Assembly (NCBI RefSeq): GCF_002434505.1
Contig: NZ_DJKE01000011.1
Coordinates: 1 to 64,000 of the forward strand
DNA length: 64,000 bases
Origin: Brevundimonas sp. UBA6550
Lineage (GTDB): Bacteria > Pseudomonadota > Alphaproteobacteria > Caulobacterales > Caulobacteraceae
Reading direction: 5' to 3'
Each line of letters starts with the position of its first letter. The first letter of the stretch is position 1. Below are positions 8,925 to 17,045 of the stretch, one piece after another. The position numbers and the translations under genes are program-made. The notes under the pieces are model-generated. The model saw only the letters and a program-made list of their open reading frames with translations, was not told where the DNA came from and did not search any database.

Positions 8925-9263
8925 TCAGGCGGAGACGGTCACCGCCAGACGACGGATATGGTCGATCATCGGCTGGAGCGTCCGCTCCAGCGGATCGTCG
9001 ATGGCGAGCGCCGTATTATACTGCCACTCCCGGATCGCTTCGAGGACGCGCACGGGATCGACGACCTCGCGGCGCCCGAGTTGAGGCCGCGCCACCGGTT
9101 CGTCGAACCCGGGATAGCGCGCCCGGAACGCCCGCTCGTTCGCGGCGTGAAGCGCCCATGCAAGCCCCTCCGGCGTCAGCCCCTTTTCTAGAACGGCGGG
9201 ATGGTCTCGCGCATATCCGGCGATCAAGCTGAAGGACTCGTCATCGAGAAGCGATACGGACAT
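8925..9263 (-). CDS. Hypothetical protein, 112 residues
   Basis: I do not recognise the family. The protein is acidic and mostly helical in appearance, with LTPEGLAWALHAANERAFRARYPG in its middle (cited only in part: GLAWALHAANERAF). It has no signal peptide, membrane segment or Cys. It starts two bases after the stop of the 94-residue gene upstream, so the pair forms an operon. The codon pattern and tight linkage support a real gene. Confidence 0.6.
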   Translation of the reverse strand: MSVSLLDDESFSLIAGYARDHPAVLEKGLTPEGLAWALHAANERAFRARYPGFDEPVARPQLGRREVVDPVRVLEAIREWQYNTALAIDDPLERTLQPMIDHIRRLAVTVSA

Positions 9264-9265
9264 CG

Positions 9266-9550
9266 CTAAGCGGAAGGCCTCATTGCGACGTCGGCTTGCC
9301 GACCGATCCAGGCGATCACCCGTTCGACCGCCGCCACGTCCAGGCCATCGGACCGTCCGCCGTGGCGAAGATCCGCCAGAGCGGCCTCGAGCACGATCCC
9401 GGCGTCCTGCGGACCGAGCGGATAATGGTTGAGGATCAACAGCTCAAGTTGCTCGATATGGTCTTCATCGTCCCCCTCCACGGCGGAGCGGCATGCCTGA
9501 AAGGCGGCGTCAATCGTCTGAACATTTGCGACCACAATCTTCCCCTCCAA
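9266..9550 (-). CDS. Hypothetical acidic protein, 94 residues
   Basis: Not recognised. The sequence is acidic in the centre (GDDEDHIEQLELLIL) and looks fully helical, ending in a conserved-looking VERVIAWIGRQADV. No membrane segment. It is the first gene of a two-gene operon. Its start (ATG 9550) is preceded by a weak ribosome site. The pair sits amid regulators, but nothing links it to a known toxin-antitoxin family. Confidence 0.6.
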   Translation of the reverse strand: MEGKIVVANVQTIDAAFQACRSAVEGDDEDHIEQLELLILNHYPLGPQDAGIVLEAALADLRHGGRSDGLDVAAVERVIAWIGRQADVAMRPSA

Positions 9551-9801
9551 GAATTCTCACCCGTCTTTACGCAATTCGAGGTTGCGTTCAACAGGGCTAA
9601 TCTCCTCTTCCCGGGCGAGCGCGGACAATCGCGTAAGCCGTCACGGCAAACGGGCGCGCAACGTTTAAAGCCACGCTTCCTAGGGCTGGCGAAAGAGGTC
9701 GCCTTAGAGCCGACAGCCGCCCTCCACGTAGAGCGCCGTGAAACGCACAACCCTGCGCTGCGCGCTACGCTGCGTCGAACCGGACCGGCTCGGGGCGGAT
9801 C

Positions 9802-10059
9802 TCACGCCCGGCCAATCACCCCGGTCGGCGAGGGCGGCAGCAGGTCGGAGAGATCCGTCTTCAGGGCGAGAGACAGCCGCCAGAGCGTCGCCACATAGAC
9901 CTTGGCCTCTCCAGCTTCGATCGCCGCAAGCTCGCGCAAGGTCAGAGCGCCCGCGTCAGCCACCGCCGCAAGATCCAGGCCCAGGCCTATCCGGCGCGCC
10001 AGCAACCGTCCGCCGATATAGCGATCCGTGGCGTCAACGGGCTCCCGCGTCGGGATCAT
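9802..10059 (-). CDS. Short Xre-type HTH protein
   Basis: An 85-residue protein, nearly all helix-turn-helix: IGGRLLARRIGLGLDLAAVAD, then LTLRELAAIEAGEAKVYVATLWRLSLAL (cited in part). The layout matches minimal Xre regulators, although the turn is less canonical than in its neighbours. ATG 10059 is chosen over a longer, Cys-rich start. The gene overlaps the membrane-protein gene upstream by 26 bases, so co-expression is likely, and the membrane protein may be its partner. Confidence 0.65.
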   Translation of the reverse strand: MIPTREPVDATDRYIGGRLLARRIGLGLDLAAVADAGALTLRELAAIEAGEAKVYVATLWRLSLALKTDLSDLLPPSPTGVIGRA

Positions 10060-10471
10060 GGCGTCCAAGCCCTGGCCACAGGCCGGCGAAGAGAGCGCAC
10101 AGCAGGGCGGCGAACAGCACATAGGAGCCGATGACATAGGCCCGTCCCAGGACCTCCGGATTGAGCGCGAAGCTCACATGGGTGATGGTCTGGGCGAGCT
10201 GAAAGGCGGCCGCCCAGATCAACCAGGCGGCCGGCGACCGCCAGGCGAGGCCGAGCAGCAACGCCAGATAGGCGGCGTCCACGCCCATGATGATCCACTG
10301 GGCGGCCTCGAGATGCGCGCGGTCCTGAACCAGTGCGCTCAGCACGGAACCCAGGACCATGCCGCCCGCGGCGAGGCGCGACGACGGCCCGCCCCGCCAC
10401 AACGCCAGCACCAGGCACGCGACCATCGCCACCGTGAGGGTGATCTGCAGCGGGGTGTGAAGCTGTTCCAT
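10034..10471 (-). CDS. Four-helix membrane protein, unknown family
   Basis: A 145-residue protein with four evident membrane segments, around residues 7-25, 33-48, 60-77 and 110-132. No catalytic motif is visible. Its 3' end overlaps the short Xre gene, an arrangement seen for regulator/membrane-partner pairs, so a sensing or sequestering role is possible but unproven. Confidence 0.65.
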   Translation of the reverse strand: MEQLHTPLQITLTVAMVACLVLALWRGGPSSRLAAGGMVLGSVLSALVQDRAHLEAAQWIIMGVDAAYLALLLGLAWRSPAAWLIWAAAFQLAQTITHVSFALNPEVLGRAYVIGSYVLFAALLCALFAGLWPGLGRHDPDAGAR

Positions 10472-10519
10472 GGCCCATCCTTGCGGGCCGTGCGGTTGGA
10501 GGCAAGCCGCCGCTCGACA

Positions 10520-10864
10520 TCAGGCGACCGCGGACAGATGACCTGTCGCAGCCGGCCGGTCGGCCGCCGGTTTCCCGGTCAAAGGCCCCATGAGACGGGT
10601 CTCGCGGCCGATCAGGGCGGGCGCCGCCTGTTCGAGCGCATTGTGGGCCGCGACCAGCCGGGCGCGCGCTTCGCCGAACGCGCGGATCGCCTCGGTGGTC
10701 TCGGAGACGGCGTCCGCCGCGAGAACGGCGGAAAGCCGGTGATCGAGCCGTGTCTCGGCCATAAGGCTGATCAGGGCGCTCGCGGCCATCAGGCCTTGAT
10801 CGGCCTGGTCCTCCGCCTTGAACAGCGCATTGGCGATCGCCTGGGCCATTTCGCGTCTTTGCAT
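10520..10864 (-). CDS. Hypothetical helical protein, 114 residues
   Basis: An Ala-rich, likely all-helical cytoplasmic protein (MAQAIANALFKAEDQADQG near the start; EAIRAFGEARARLVAAHNAL in the middle). I do not recognise it. ATG 10864 follows GGAG. It lies 48 bases from the membrane-protein gene downstream and may share its transcript. Confidence 0.6.
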   Translation of the reverse strand: MQRREMAQAIANALFKAEDQADQGLMAASALISLMAETRLDHRLSAVLAADAVSETTEAIRAFGEARARLVAAHNALEQAAPALIGRETRLMGPLTGKPAADRPAATGHLSAVA

Positions 10865-10928
10865 CGTCCGCTCCTTCGCCTGCCGACCTTGTCTCGCAGG
10901 ACGTTCGTTGATGGGCGGAAACGGAGAC

Positions 10929-11042
10929 CTATCGGCCAGCCAGCAGATGATCGAGCGCCTGGACCGCCAGCTGAAGCTGAACGGCGCCGCCGAGCAAGGC
11001 GGCCAGCACAGCCATGGCGATGGCGGCGATCACGGGGATCAT
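10929..11042 (-). CDS. Tiny single-helix membrane protein (37 residues)
   Basis: Starts with an ATGA that overlaps the stop of the 85-residue gene upstream and encodes one hydrophobic helix (MIPVIAAIAMAVLAALLGGA) followed by LQLAVQALDHLLAGR. Translational coupling supports it. It is in the same frame as the LuxR-type frame upstream, so it may instead be the anchoring tail of that protein. Confidence 0.5.
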   Translation of the reverse strand: MIPVIAAIAMAVLAALLGGAVQLQLAVQALDHLLAGR

Positions 11043-11561
11043 CGCCAATTTCCGGAGACGGCCTCCCGCCGCCGGGGCGGCGCGGGCGGTCGATCGTTCT
11101 CGCTGGGCAGAACGAGCGCGATGCAGAGTATCTCGCGCATCACGTCGAGCGGCGAAAGATACGGCTGCAGTCTCCGTGTGAGATCCAGCAGCTTGCGCGC
11201 CGTCTCCCACTCCTCGGTCGTCACCGTCAACGCCTCGAAAATCACCTCCAGCTCCCCCCAGGTGATGGAGGGCAGAGGGCGTCCCGAGTGCGGCATCAAG
11301 GTCTCCTTTCCGGAGACGAAGAGAGGCGACATCGGGATTTTCCGGCAGAGGGAGCGGCGCCTCTACGGAACCGTGCCGTAGATCGCCGGCGACCAGGACG
11401 GCCTCCAACAACCGCGCCGCCTCGCGCCGGCTGCCGACGCCGAACTTGCGGCAGGCGTTCTCAATATGTTTGTCGACCGTCTTGGCGGAGCGCCCCAACT
11501 CGAGCGCGATCTCCTTGGACTGGAAGCCGTCGCGCACACGCGTCAGACAGGCGATTTCCAT
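10929..11561 (-). CDS. LuxR-type HTH protein, reading frame probably disrupted downstream
   Basis: Residues 1-55 are a clear GerE/LuxR helix-turn-helix: EIACLTRVRDGFQSKEIALE, then SAKTVDKHIENACRKFGVGS and REAARLL. The rest of the open frame, residues 75-170, is low-complexity and overlaps the better-supported 85-residue gene. Either the frame truly continues to a C-terminal membrane helix at 10929-11042, or a frameshift near 11330 has removed the original stop, which in another frame is a TGA overlapping ATG 11296. The start is also odd: the frame is continuous with the Xre gene upstream, separated only by that gene's TAG at 11607 and 15 codons. Confidence 0.5.
   Translation of the reverse strand: MEIACLTRVRDGFQSKEIALELGRSAKTVDKHIENACRKFGVGSRREAARLLEAVLVAGDLRHGSVEAPLPLPENPDVASLRLRKGDLDAALGTPSALHHLGGAGGDFRGVDGDDRGVGDGAQAAGSHTETAAVSFAARRDARDTLHRARSAQRERSTARAAPAAGGRLRKLAMIPVIAAIAMAVLAALLGGAVQLQLAVQALDHLLAGR
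11039..11296 (-). CDS. Hypothetical protein, 85 residues, inside the LuxR-type frame
   Basis: Unrecognised. ATG 11296 has an excellent ribosome site (AAAGGAGA, five-base spacing). The sequence looks genuinely coding: ITWGELEVIFEALTVTTEEW, then RLQPYLSPLDVMREIL and IALVLPSEND. It therefore competes with the LuxR frame that runs through the same bases. The downstream 37-residue membrane gene is ATGA-coupled to it. Confidence 0.6.
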   Translation of the reverse strand: MPHSGRPLPSITWGELEVIFEALTVTTEEWETARKLLDLTRRLQPYLSPLDVMREILCIALVLPSENDRPPAPPRRREAVSGNWR

Positions 11562-11606
11562 CGTCGTCAGTCGGACCTTCGGCGGTTCGGGGAAATCGGC
11601 CCGCGG

Positions 11607-11963
11607 CTAGACGGCGTCAAGCGCCTTGGCCATGGCGAGCAGCCCGTCTCGATGACGCGGCGACCGGATCGCGCAATAGGCTTCCAGGAGCTGGACCGCG
11701 CCCGGCGTGTCCAACAGACCGGCGGCGATAGGCCCTGCGTCGTCGGCGCGGCTCAAAAGGGCGGCAGGGGGACTGTGCAAGGTTTCCGAGATCCGAACGA
11801 GGCGGGAGGCCGAGATGCGGTTGGTCCCTTTCTCGTATTTCTGAACCTGCTGGAAGGTCACGCCGATCGCCGAAGCGAGGGCCTGCTGGGTCAACCCCAG
11901 CGCCTCGCGCCGCTGTTTGACGCGTGCGCCGATCTCGACGTCGATAGGGTCCAGGTCCGCCAT
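11607..11963 (-). CDS. Xre-family HTH transcriptional regulator
   Basis: A 118-residue regulator. The HTH covers residues 10-66 (LGLTQQALASAIGVTFQQVQ then KYEKGTNRISASRL). The C-terminal helical part (LEAYCAIRSPRHRDGLLAMAKAL) resembles that of small alphaproteobacterial Xre proteins and of the gene at 8409. ATG 11963 has AGAGGA upstream. Its stop is followed in the same frame by the LuxR-type HTH, so a read-through product would carry two different HTHs. Confidence 0.8.
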   Translation of the reverse strand: MADLDPIDVEIGARVKQRREALGLTQQALASAIGVTFQQVQKYEKGTNRISASRLVRISETLHSPPAALLSRADDAGPIAAGLLDTPGAVQLLEAYCAIRSPRHRDGLLAMAKALDAV

Positions 11964-12505
11964 GTGTTCCTCTTCAGCCGCCGCACAATGACCCCGACGA
12001 CCGCCCGACGCAACGCTGAAGCTTTCCGACGCTCCAGACCCGCGCCCGCTGACCGTTGATCGGGTGAGGATCAACAAGACCATGAGGCTGTCTGGAGTGA
12101 GCGACCTGCGTCATAAGGCTTCGGTGTCTGCCAGCGCCCGCGTCGATCGGCCCGTCTCGACGCCGACGAACATGACAATGACCCCCGATATCGCTTCCGC
12201 GATCAAATCCAGTTCGAGCGATGGGAAAAGACGGTTCGGTGAGGACGTCGCGTCCTTGCGCCAGACGAGCGTCAGGTCGCGCTGTTCCAATCCGGGCGGC
12301 AAGATTGGCGGCTTCCGAAGAGGCATCCTCGGCGGCCCGTGAACGGGACTGCGGTGATCAGGCCGAAGGTCCGTCGCATCACGCTGTTGCGCCGCCTTAG
12401 CGGCGGCCTCGCACGTCGCAACCTTCCGGGAGGCGTGTCGTTGTCAGACCCTCCCCAGCGGCCTCGACCGCTATCACCCGCCGCTTTCGCAAGAAGAGGG
12501 ATCGG
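11964..12505. other. Divergent intergenic region with one doubtful small frame
   Basis: Lies between the Xre gene (minus) and the SDR-GH15 operon (plus), so both promoters must be here. A 71-codon minus-strand frame at 12111-12326 (containing LELDLIAEAISGVIVMFVGV) might be coding but has GAGG too close to its ATG and no recognised family. No clear promoter elements were identified. Confidence 0.35.
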
Positions 12506-13495
12506 ATGCCGGTCATTGTCGTCACGGGCGCGAGCGCCGGCATAGGTCTGGCGATCGCTGACCGCTTCGGCCGCGCGGGATGGCAGGTCGTTATCATCGC
12601 CCGGCAGGCCGAGCGTCTGGCGGCGGCCGTCGACCTGCTTACACGCTCGGGCGGCCGCGCCATCGGCATGGCCGGCGACGTCTCCGATCCCGAATTCGTC
12701 GAGCGGGCCGGACAGAACATCGTGGACGCCTTTGGCGGGATCGATGCGTGGGTCAACAACGCGATGTCGACCGTGGTCGGCCGCGACACGGACCTGACGG
12801 ACGCCGACTACCGCCGCGTCGGCGAAACCACCTATCTGTCGCAGGTCTACGGGACACGGGCGGCGCTCCGGGCGATGCGGCTCGTCGACCGCGGCGCCAT
12901 CGTCCAGATCTCGTCCGGCCTGGCGCTGCGTCCCGCACCGCTGCAGGCTCCCTATTGCGCGGCCAAGGCGGCGGTCGACGGCTTCACCGAGTCGCTGCGC
13001 GCCGAACTGATCGCCGACGGCTCCAGGATCACGCTCAGCACTGTCTATCTCCCCGCCGTCAATACCCCCCAACCGCTGTGGTCGCGCAACCGCACCGACA
13101 GGGCGCAAGTCATCCCCGACCCGCTGTTCGATCCCCGTCTGTGCGCCGAGGCGGTGTGGTCGGCCGTCCAACGGCCGGTCCGCAAGATTTACGTCGGGCG
13201 CTCGACCTGGCTGATGGGTCTGGCGCAGACGCTCTCGCCTGGACTGGCCGATCGCAAGGCCGCCGGGATGGTTGCGGCGCAACAGGGCGACCCTCAGCTC
13301 CCGCGCCTCGGCAACCTGGACCAGCCGGAAGACGGCCCGGCGGCGATCGACGGGCCGGATGTCGACCGGGTCGTTCGGCCGCTGGTCGGCTTTGTGTCGA
13401 GCCGTCAGACCGCCATCGCCAAGGCCGCCGCCTTCGGCGCCTTGGTCGTCGCATCGATGGCGGCCGGCTTTGCGCTGGGATCGAAGCGCGGATGA
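12506..13495 (+). CDS. SDR family oxidoreductase with C-terminal membrane helix
   Basis: A 329-residue short-chain dehydrogenase. Residues 1-190 hold the Rossmann fold with TGASAGIG for NAD(P), the WVNNA strand (usual NNAG replaced by NNAM) and the catalytic Ser with PYCAAK (Tyr-x3-Lys). The C-terminal ~90 residues form an extension ending in a hydrophobic helix (AAAFGALVVASMAAGFALG), which could anchor it to the membrane. It is the first gene of a three-gene operon; the glucoamylase start overlaps its stop (ATGA). The substrate cannot be predicted. Confidence 0.85.
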   Translation: MPVIVVTGASAGIGLAIADRFGRAGWQVVIIARQAERLAAAVDLLTRSGGRAIGMAGDVSDPEFVERAGQNIVDAFGGIDAWVNNAMSTVVGRDTDLTDADYRRVGETTYLSQVYGTRAALRAMRLVDRGAIVQISSGLALRPAPLQAPYCAAKAAVDGFTESLRAELIADGSRITLSTVYLPAVNTPQPLWSRNRTDRAQVIPDPLFDPRLCAEAVWSAVQRPVRKIYVGRSTWLMGLAQTLSPGLADRKAAGMVAAQQGDPQLPRLGNLDQPEDGPAAIDGPDVDRVVRPLVGFVSSRQTAIAKAAAFGALVVASMAAGFALGSKRG

Positions 13496-15339
13496 GCGCG
13501 GCAGGTTTCACCCCTCAGCCTGCGGCCGCCTCGACCGATCTTCGGCGGGACGGCCACGCGCCGCTGGAGAACTACGGCGTGCTCGGCGAGGGCCGGACGG
13601 TGGCCCTCTCGGCGCTGGATGGGGGCATCGACTGGTGGTGCGTGCCCGCCCTGGATGCGCCGCCCTTGTTCGATCGCCTGCTCGATCCCGACGGCGGCCG
13701 GTTCTCTCTCACGCCCGAGAACGCCTTTACCGCCACCCGCCGCTACCGTCCCGACAGCAATGTCTTGGAGACGGAATTCGTGACCGCGACGGGACGCGCC
13801 CGGCTCACCGAAAGCCTGAACAGCGGCACTGCCGGCCGGCTGCCGTGGTGCGAGCTGGCGCGTCGGATCGACGGCCTAGAAGGCGAGGTCACCTTCGCCC
13901 TGGAGATGCGCCCCGGCCGTCGCGGGGACACGGCCAATCCCTATCATTCGAAGATAGGCGACCACACGGTCTTCCATGTCGAGCGAGTGCTCGGCCTCTT
14001 CGTCCATGATCCTCGCATCATCTGCGACTGGTCCGACGAGGGGATCGTCGGCGCGATCCGGGTCGCCGCCGGCGAGCGCCGCACCGTCGCCATCGTCGCT
14101 GGGCGCGATGAACCTCTCGTGGCGCCGTCCATCGACGAGATCGACGCGCGCATCGACGTATCGGATCAGGAGTGGCGGGACTGGGCGGCGCGATTGAACT
14201 GCCCCGGTCTGTATCGCGACGACTTCGTTCGCAGCGCCCTGGCGCTGAAGCTGCTGCTCTTTTCCCCGTCGGGCGCCATCGCGGCGGCCGCCACCACCTC
14301 CCTGCCCGAACGTCTGGGCGGCGAAAAGAACTGGGACTACCGCTACGCCTGGGTGCGCGACGCCGGCTATACGATCGAGGCCTTCCTGGCGGCGGGCGCC
14401 CAGGCCGAGGCCAAGGCCGCCTTCAGCTGGCTGCTGATGCAGGTGCGACAGCATCAGGCCCGGGTCTGCTATAGTCTGGACGGCGGCCCGGTCCCCGAGG
14501 AGACCCGGTGGGACATGCCAGGCTACCGGGGATCGCGCCCCGTCGTCACCGGCAATCGCGCCGCCGAACAGACGCAGCACGGCGTGTTCGGCGACATCTT
14601 CGAGACGGCGTCGCGTTTCGTCGGCTGCGGCAACATCCTCGACAGCGCCAGCGCCCAGCAGCTGTCCGAACTGGCGGACCAGTGCGCGGACGCCTGGCGT
14701 CAGCCGGACGCCGGCATGTGGGAGCTGGAGGACCAGCAGCACTACACCATGTCCAAGATCAGCTGCTGGCAAGCCCTGGCCCGCGCGGCGGAACTGGCCG
14801 ACGCCGGACAGCTGCCGACAACCTGCCGGGACCGCTGGCGCCGGGAGCGCGATCGGATTTTCGACTGGGTCGAGACCCACTGCTGGTCCGACAGCCTCCA
14901 GGCCTTCGTCATGTATCCGGGCAGCGACAAGCTGGACGCCGCCCTCGCCCTGGCTGTGCGGTTCCGCTTCGACGGCGAGGACCGGCTTCGCGCGACCCTT
15001 GAGGCGTTGGACCGTCATCTCGGCGCCGGCGTCTTTCACTATCGCTACACCGGCATGAAGGACGAAGAGGGCTGTTTCATCGCCTGCTCGTTCTGGATCG
15101 CCGAGGCCTGGGCCCGGTTGGGCGAGCCGGAAAAGGCGCGGGCGCGCATCGACGGCCTACGCGACGCCCTGGGCGGGCGTTGGGGCATGCTCACCGAAAT
15201 GATCGACCCAAACAGCGGCGCCTACCTCGGCAACATGCCGCAGGGCCTCAGCCACCTCGCCCATCTGACCGCCCTGACCGCCGTCGGACAGGCGCAGACC
15301 TCTTCCCCCCAGCCCGAAACGGAGACGTTCCATGACTGA
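13492..15339 (+). CDS. Glycoside hydrolase family 15 protein (glucoamylase/trehalase-like)
   Basis: A 615-residue cytoplasmic enzyme without signal peptide. The N-terminal beta-sandwich begins with ENYGVLGEGRTVALSALDG, and the (alpha/alpha)6 barrel includes GEKNWDYRYAWVRDA, the catalytic-acid region GMWELEDQQHYTMSK and the closing NMPQGLSHLAHL. GH15 members cleave terminal alpha-glucose from glucans or trehalose; the bacterial type without starch-binding module often prefers trehalose or short oligosaccharides. It starts with ATGA overlapping the SDR stop, and its end overlaps the next SDR by eight bases. The setting with oxidoreductases suggests stress-related carbohydrate turnover. Confidence 0.9.
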   Translation: MSAAGFTPQPAAASTDLRRDGHAPLENYGVLGEGRTVALSALDGGIDWWCVPALDAPPLFDRLLDPDGGRFSLTPENAFTATRRYRPDSNVLETEFVTATGRARLTESLNSGTAGRLPWCELARRIDGLEGEVTFALEMRPGRRGDTANPYHSKIGDHTVFHVERVLGLFVHDPRIICDWSDEGIVGAIRVAAGERRTVAIVAGRDEPLVAPSIDEIDARIDVSDQEWRDWAARLNCPGLYRDDFVRSALALKLLLFSPSGAIAAAATTSLPERLGGEKNWDYRYAWVRDAGYTIEAFLAAGAQAEAKAAFSWLLMQVRQHQARVCYSLDGGPVPEETRWDMPGYRGSRPVVTGNRAAEQTQHGVFGDIFETASRFVGCGNILDSASAQQLSELADQCADAWRQPDAGMWELEDQQHYTMSKISCWQALARAAELADAGQLPTTCRDRWRRERDRIFDWVETHCWSDSLQAFVMYPGSDKLDAALALAVRFRFDGEDRLRATLEALDRHLGAGVFHYRYTGMKDEEGCFIACSFWIAEAWARLGEPEKARARIDGLRDALGGRWGMLTEMIDPNSGAYLGNMPQGLSHLAHLTALTAVGQAQTSSPQPETETFHD

Positions 15340-16225
15340 CCGCCTGACCCTGCAGGACCCGCGCGAGCAATATCCGAAGCCGCCCTTCCCGCGCCAGCCC
15401 CAGCCCATCCCCGGCGAGGCTCGCGAGATGGACCCCAAGCCGGATCATGGCGAGACCAGCTACCAGGGGGCCGGCAAGCTTAAAGGCCGCAAGGCGCTGA
15501 TCACCGGGGCCGACAGCGGCATCGGCCGGGCGACGGCCATCGCCTACGCCCGCGAGGGCGCCGACGTCGCCCTGTCCTATCTGCCCTCGGAGAAGAGGGA
15601 CGCCGCCGAGGTGATCGCTCTGATCGAGGCCGAAGGGCGCAAGGCCGTCGATCTCCCGGGCGACATCACCGACGAAGCCTGGTGTCGGCAAATGGTCGAA
15701 CAGGCCGTGTCGGACCTGGGGGGCCTGGACATCCTGGTCATCAACGCCGGGCGTCAGCAGTATCGCGAAGACATCTCCCAGGTGACGTCGGAAGACTTCG
15801 ACAAGACGTTGAAGACCAACCTCTACGCCATGCACTGGATCGCCCAAGCGGCCGTACCCCACCTGCCGGCGGGCGGCGCCGTCATCACCACCGCCTCGAT
15901 CCAGGCCTATGAGCCCTCGGCCATCCTGCTCGACTACGCCACGACCAAGGCGGGGATCGTCGCCTACACCAAGGCGCTCGCCGCCCAGCTGATCGAAAAG
16001 GGCGTACGGGCCAATGTGGTGGCGCCGGGTCCGTTCTGGACGCCGCTGCAGTCCTCCGGCGGGCAGCCGCAGGAGGCGGTGATGAAGTTCGGCGAACAGG
16101 TGCCGCTGGGCCGTCCCGGCCAGCCCGTCGAGATCGCCCCCGTCTATGTGCTGCTGGCCTCGCAGGAAGGCAGCTACATCACGGGCGAAGTGTTCGGCGT
16201 CACCGGCGGCAAGGGCGTCGCCTGA
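15332..16225 (+). CDS. SDR family oxidoreductase, general-stress type
   Basis: A 297-residue dehydrogenase of the YhxC/GSP39 type: a 45-residue N-terminal extension (QYPKPPFPRQPQPIPG) precedes a full Rossmann domain with TGADSGIGRA, NAGRQQY, and YATTK as the catalytic Tyr-Lys. The family prefers NADP and is often stress-induced, but physiological substrates are not known. It overlaps the glucoamylase gene by eight bases and closes the operon. It faces the SDR gene of the opposite operon, with only 16 bases between stops. Confidence 0.85.
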   Translation: MTDRLTLQDPREQYPKPPFPRQPQPIPGEAREMDPKPDHGETSYQGAGKLKGRKALITGADSGIGRATAIAYAREGADVALSYLPSEKRDAAEVIALIEAEGRKAVDLPGDITDEAWCRQMVEQAVSDLGGLDILVINAGRQQYREDISQVTSEDFDKTLKTNLYAMHWIAQAAVPHLPAGGAVITTASIQAYEPSAILLDYATTKAGIVAYTKALAAQLIEKGVRANVVAPGPFWTPLQSSGGQPQEAVMKFGEQVPLGRPGQPVEIAPVYVLLASQEGSYITGEVFGVTGGKGVA

Positions 16226-16241
16226 CGAGAACCACCGGCGG

Positions 16242-17045
16242 CTAGCCGGCGATCGTGGCGACGGACCCGGAGTCCACACGAAGACCCGCGCCGTTGATGA
16301 AGCTGGCGCGCTCCGAGCAAAGAAAGGCGACGGCCGCCGCGACCTCCTCCGGCCGGCCTCTGCGATCCAGCGTCATGCCGGGGCGCTCTTCCTTCAAGAA
16401 ACTCTTGATCGTCTCGTCGAAAGTCTCGCCCCGTTCCTTGGCGCGCTTCTCCATCATGGCGTCGGTCATCGGCGTGGCGATGAAGGCGGGCGAGACCGTG
16501 TTCACCAGCACATTGTCGCAGCCGTAGGCCTTGGACAGACCCTTCGCCAGGCTGAGAATGCCGGCCTTCGAGGCGCAATAGGCCAGTTCGTCCACATAGG
16601 GCTGAACCGCATCCTCCGAGGCGAACAGGACGATCCGTCCCCAGCCCGCGCGCCGCATCGCGGGAACGGCCTGGCGGCACATCCGCACCGCGCCCATCAG
16701 ATTGATGTCGAGCGTCTCCAGCCAACCGGCGTCATCGACATCCAGGAAGTCGCCGGTCGCGCCCGTCACGCCTGCCGCGTTCACATAGATGTCTGGATCG
16801 CCCAGGCGGTCTCTGACCTCCGCCCACAGACGTTCGACATCGTCAGCCTTCGTCACGTCGCCGGTCACGCCGATGCAGTCGCCCAATGCCGAAAGGTCCT
16901 GCACGGCTTCATCCAGCGTGCCGTCCGGCTTGTCGGTCAGGGCGACCCGCACGCCGGCGTCCAGCAGCAGCCGCGCCGTCTCCTTGCCCATGCCGGAATC
17001 GGCGCCGGAAATGAGCGCGATGCGCCCCTTGATCCCGAGGTCCAT
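16242..17045 (-). CDS. SDR family oxidoreductase
   Basis: A 267-residue classical SDR: SGADSGMGKE nucleotide-binding motif, NAAG, catalytic Ser in LFASED and Tyr-x3-Lys in AYCASK. The C-terminus carries the VSPAFIATPM stretch. ATG 17045 overlaps the stop of the GMC gene by one base (TGATG), so it is the last gene of a three-gene operon with the GMC dehydrogenase and its small-subunit fusion. It may act on the product of the GMC enzyme. Confidence 0.85.
   Translation of the reverse strand: MDLGIKGRIALISGADSGMGKETARLLLDAGVRVALTDKPDGTLDEAVQDLSALGDCIGVTGDVTKADDVERLWAEVRDRLGDPDIYVNAAGVTGATGDFLDVDDAGWLETLDINLMGAVRMCRQAVPAMRRAGWGRIVLFASEDAVQPYVDELAYCASKAGILSLAKGLSKAYGCDNVLVNTVSPAFIATPMTDAMMEKRAKERGETFDETIKSFLKEERPGMTLDRRGRPEEVAAAVAFLCSERASFINGAGLRVDSGSVATIAG

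Noticed and set aside
8925..9550. Two-gene pair as toxin-antitoxin system
   Set aside because: Size fits, but neither protein shows a toxin fold, HTH or known antitoxin motif that I can see.
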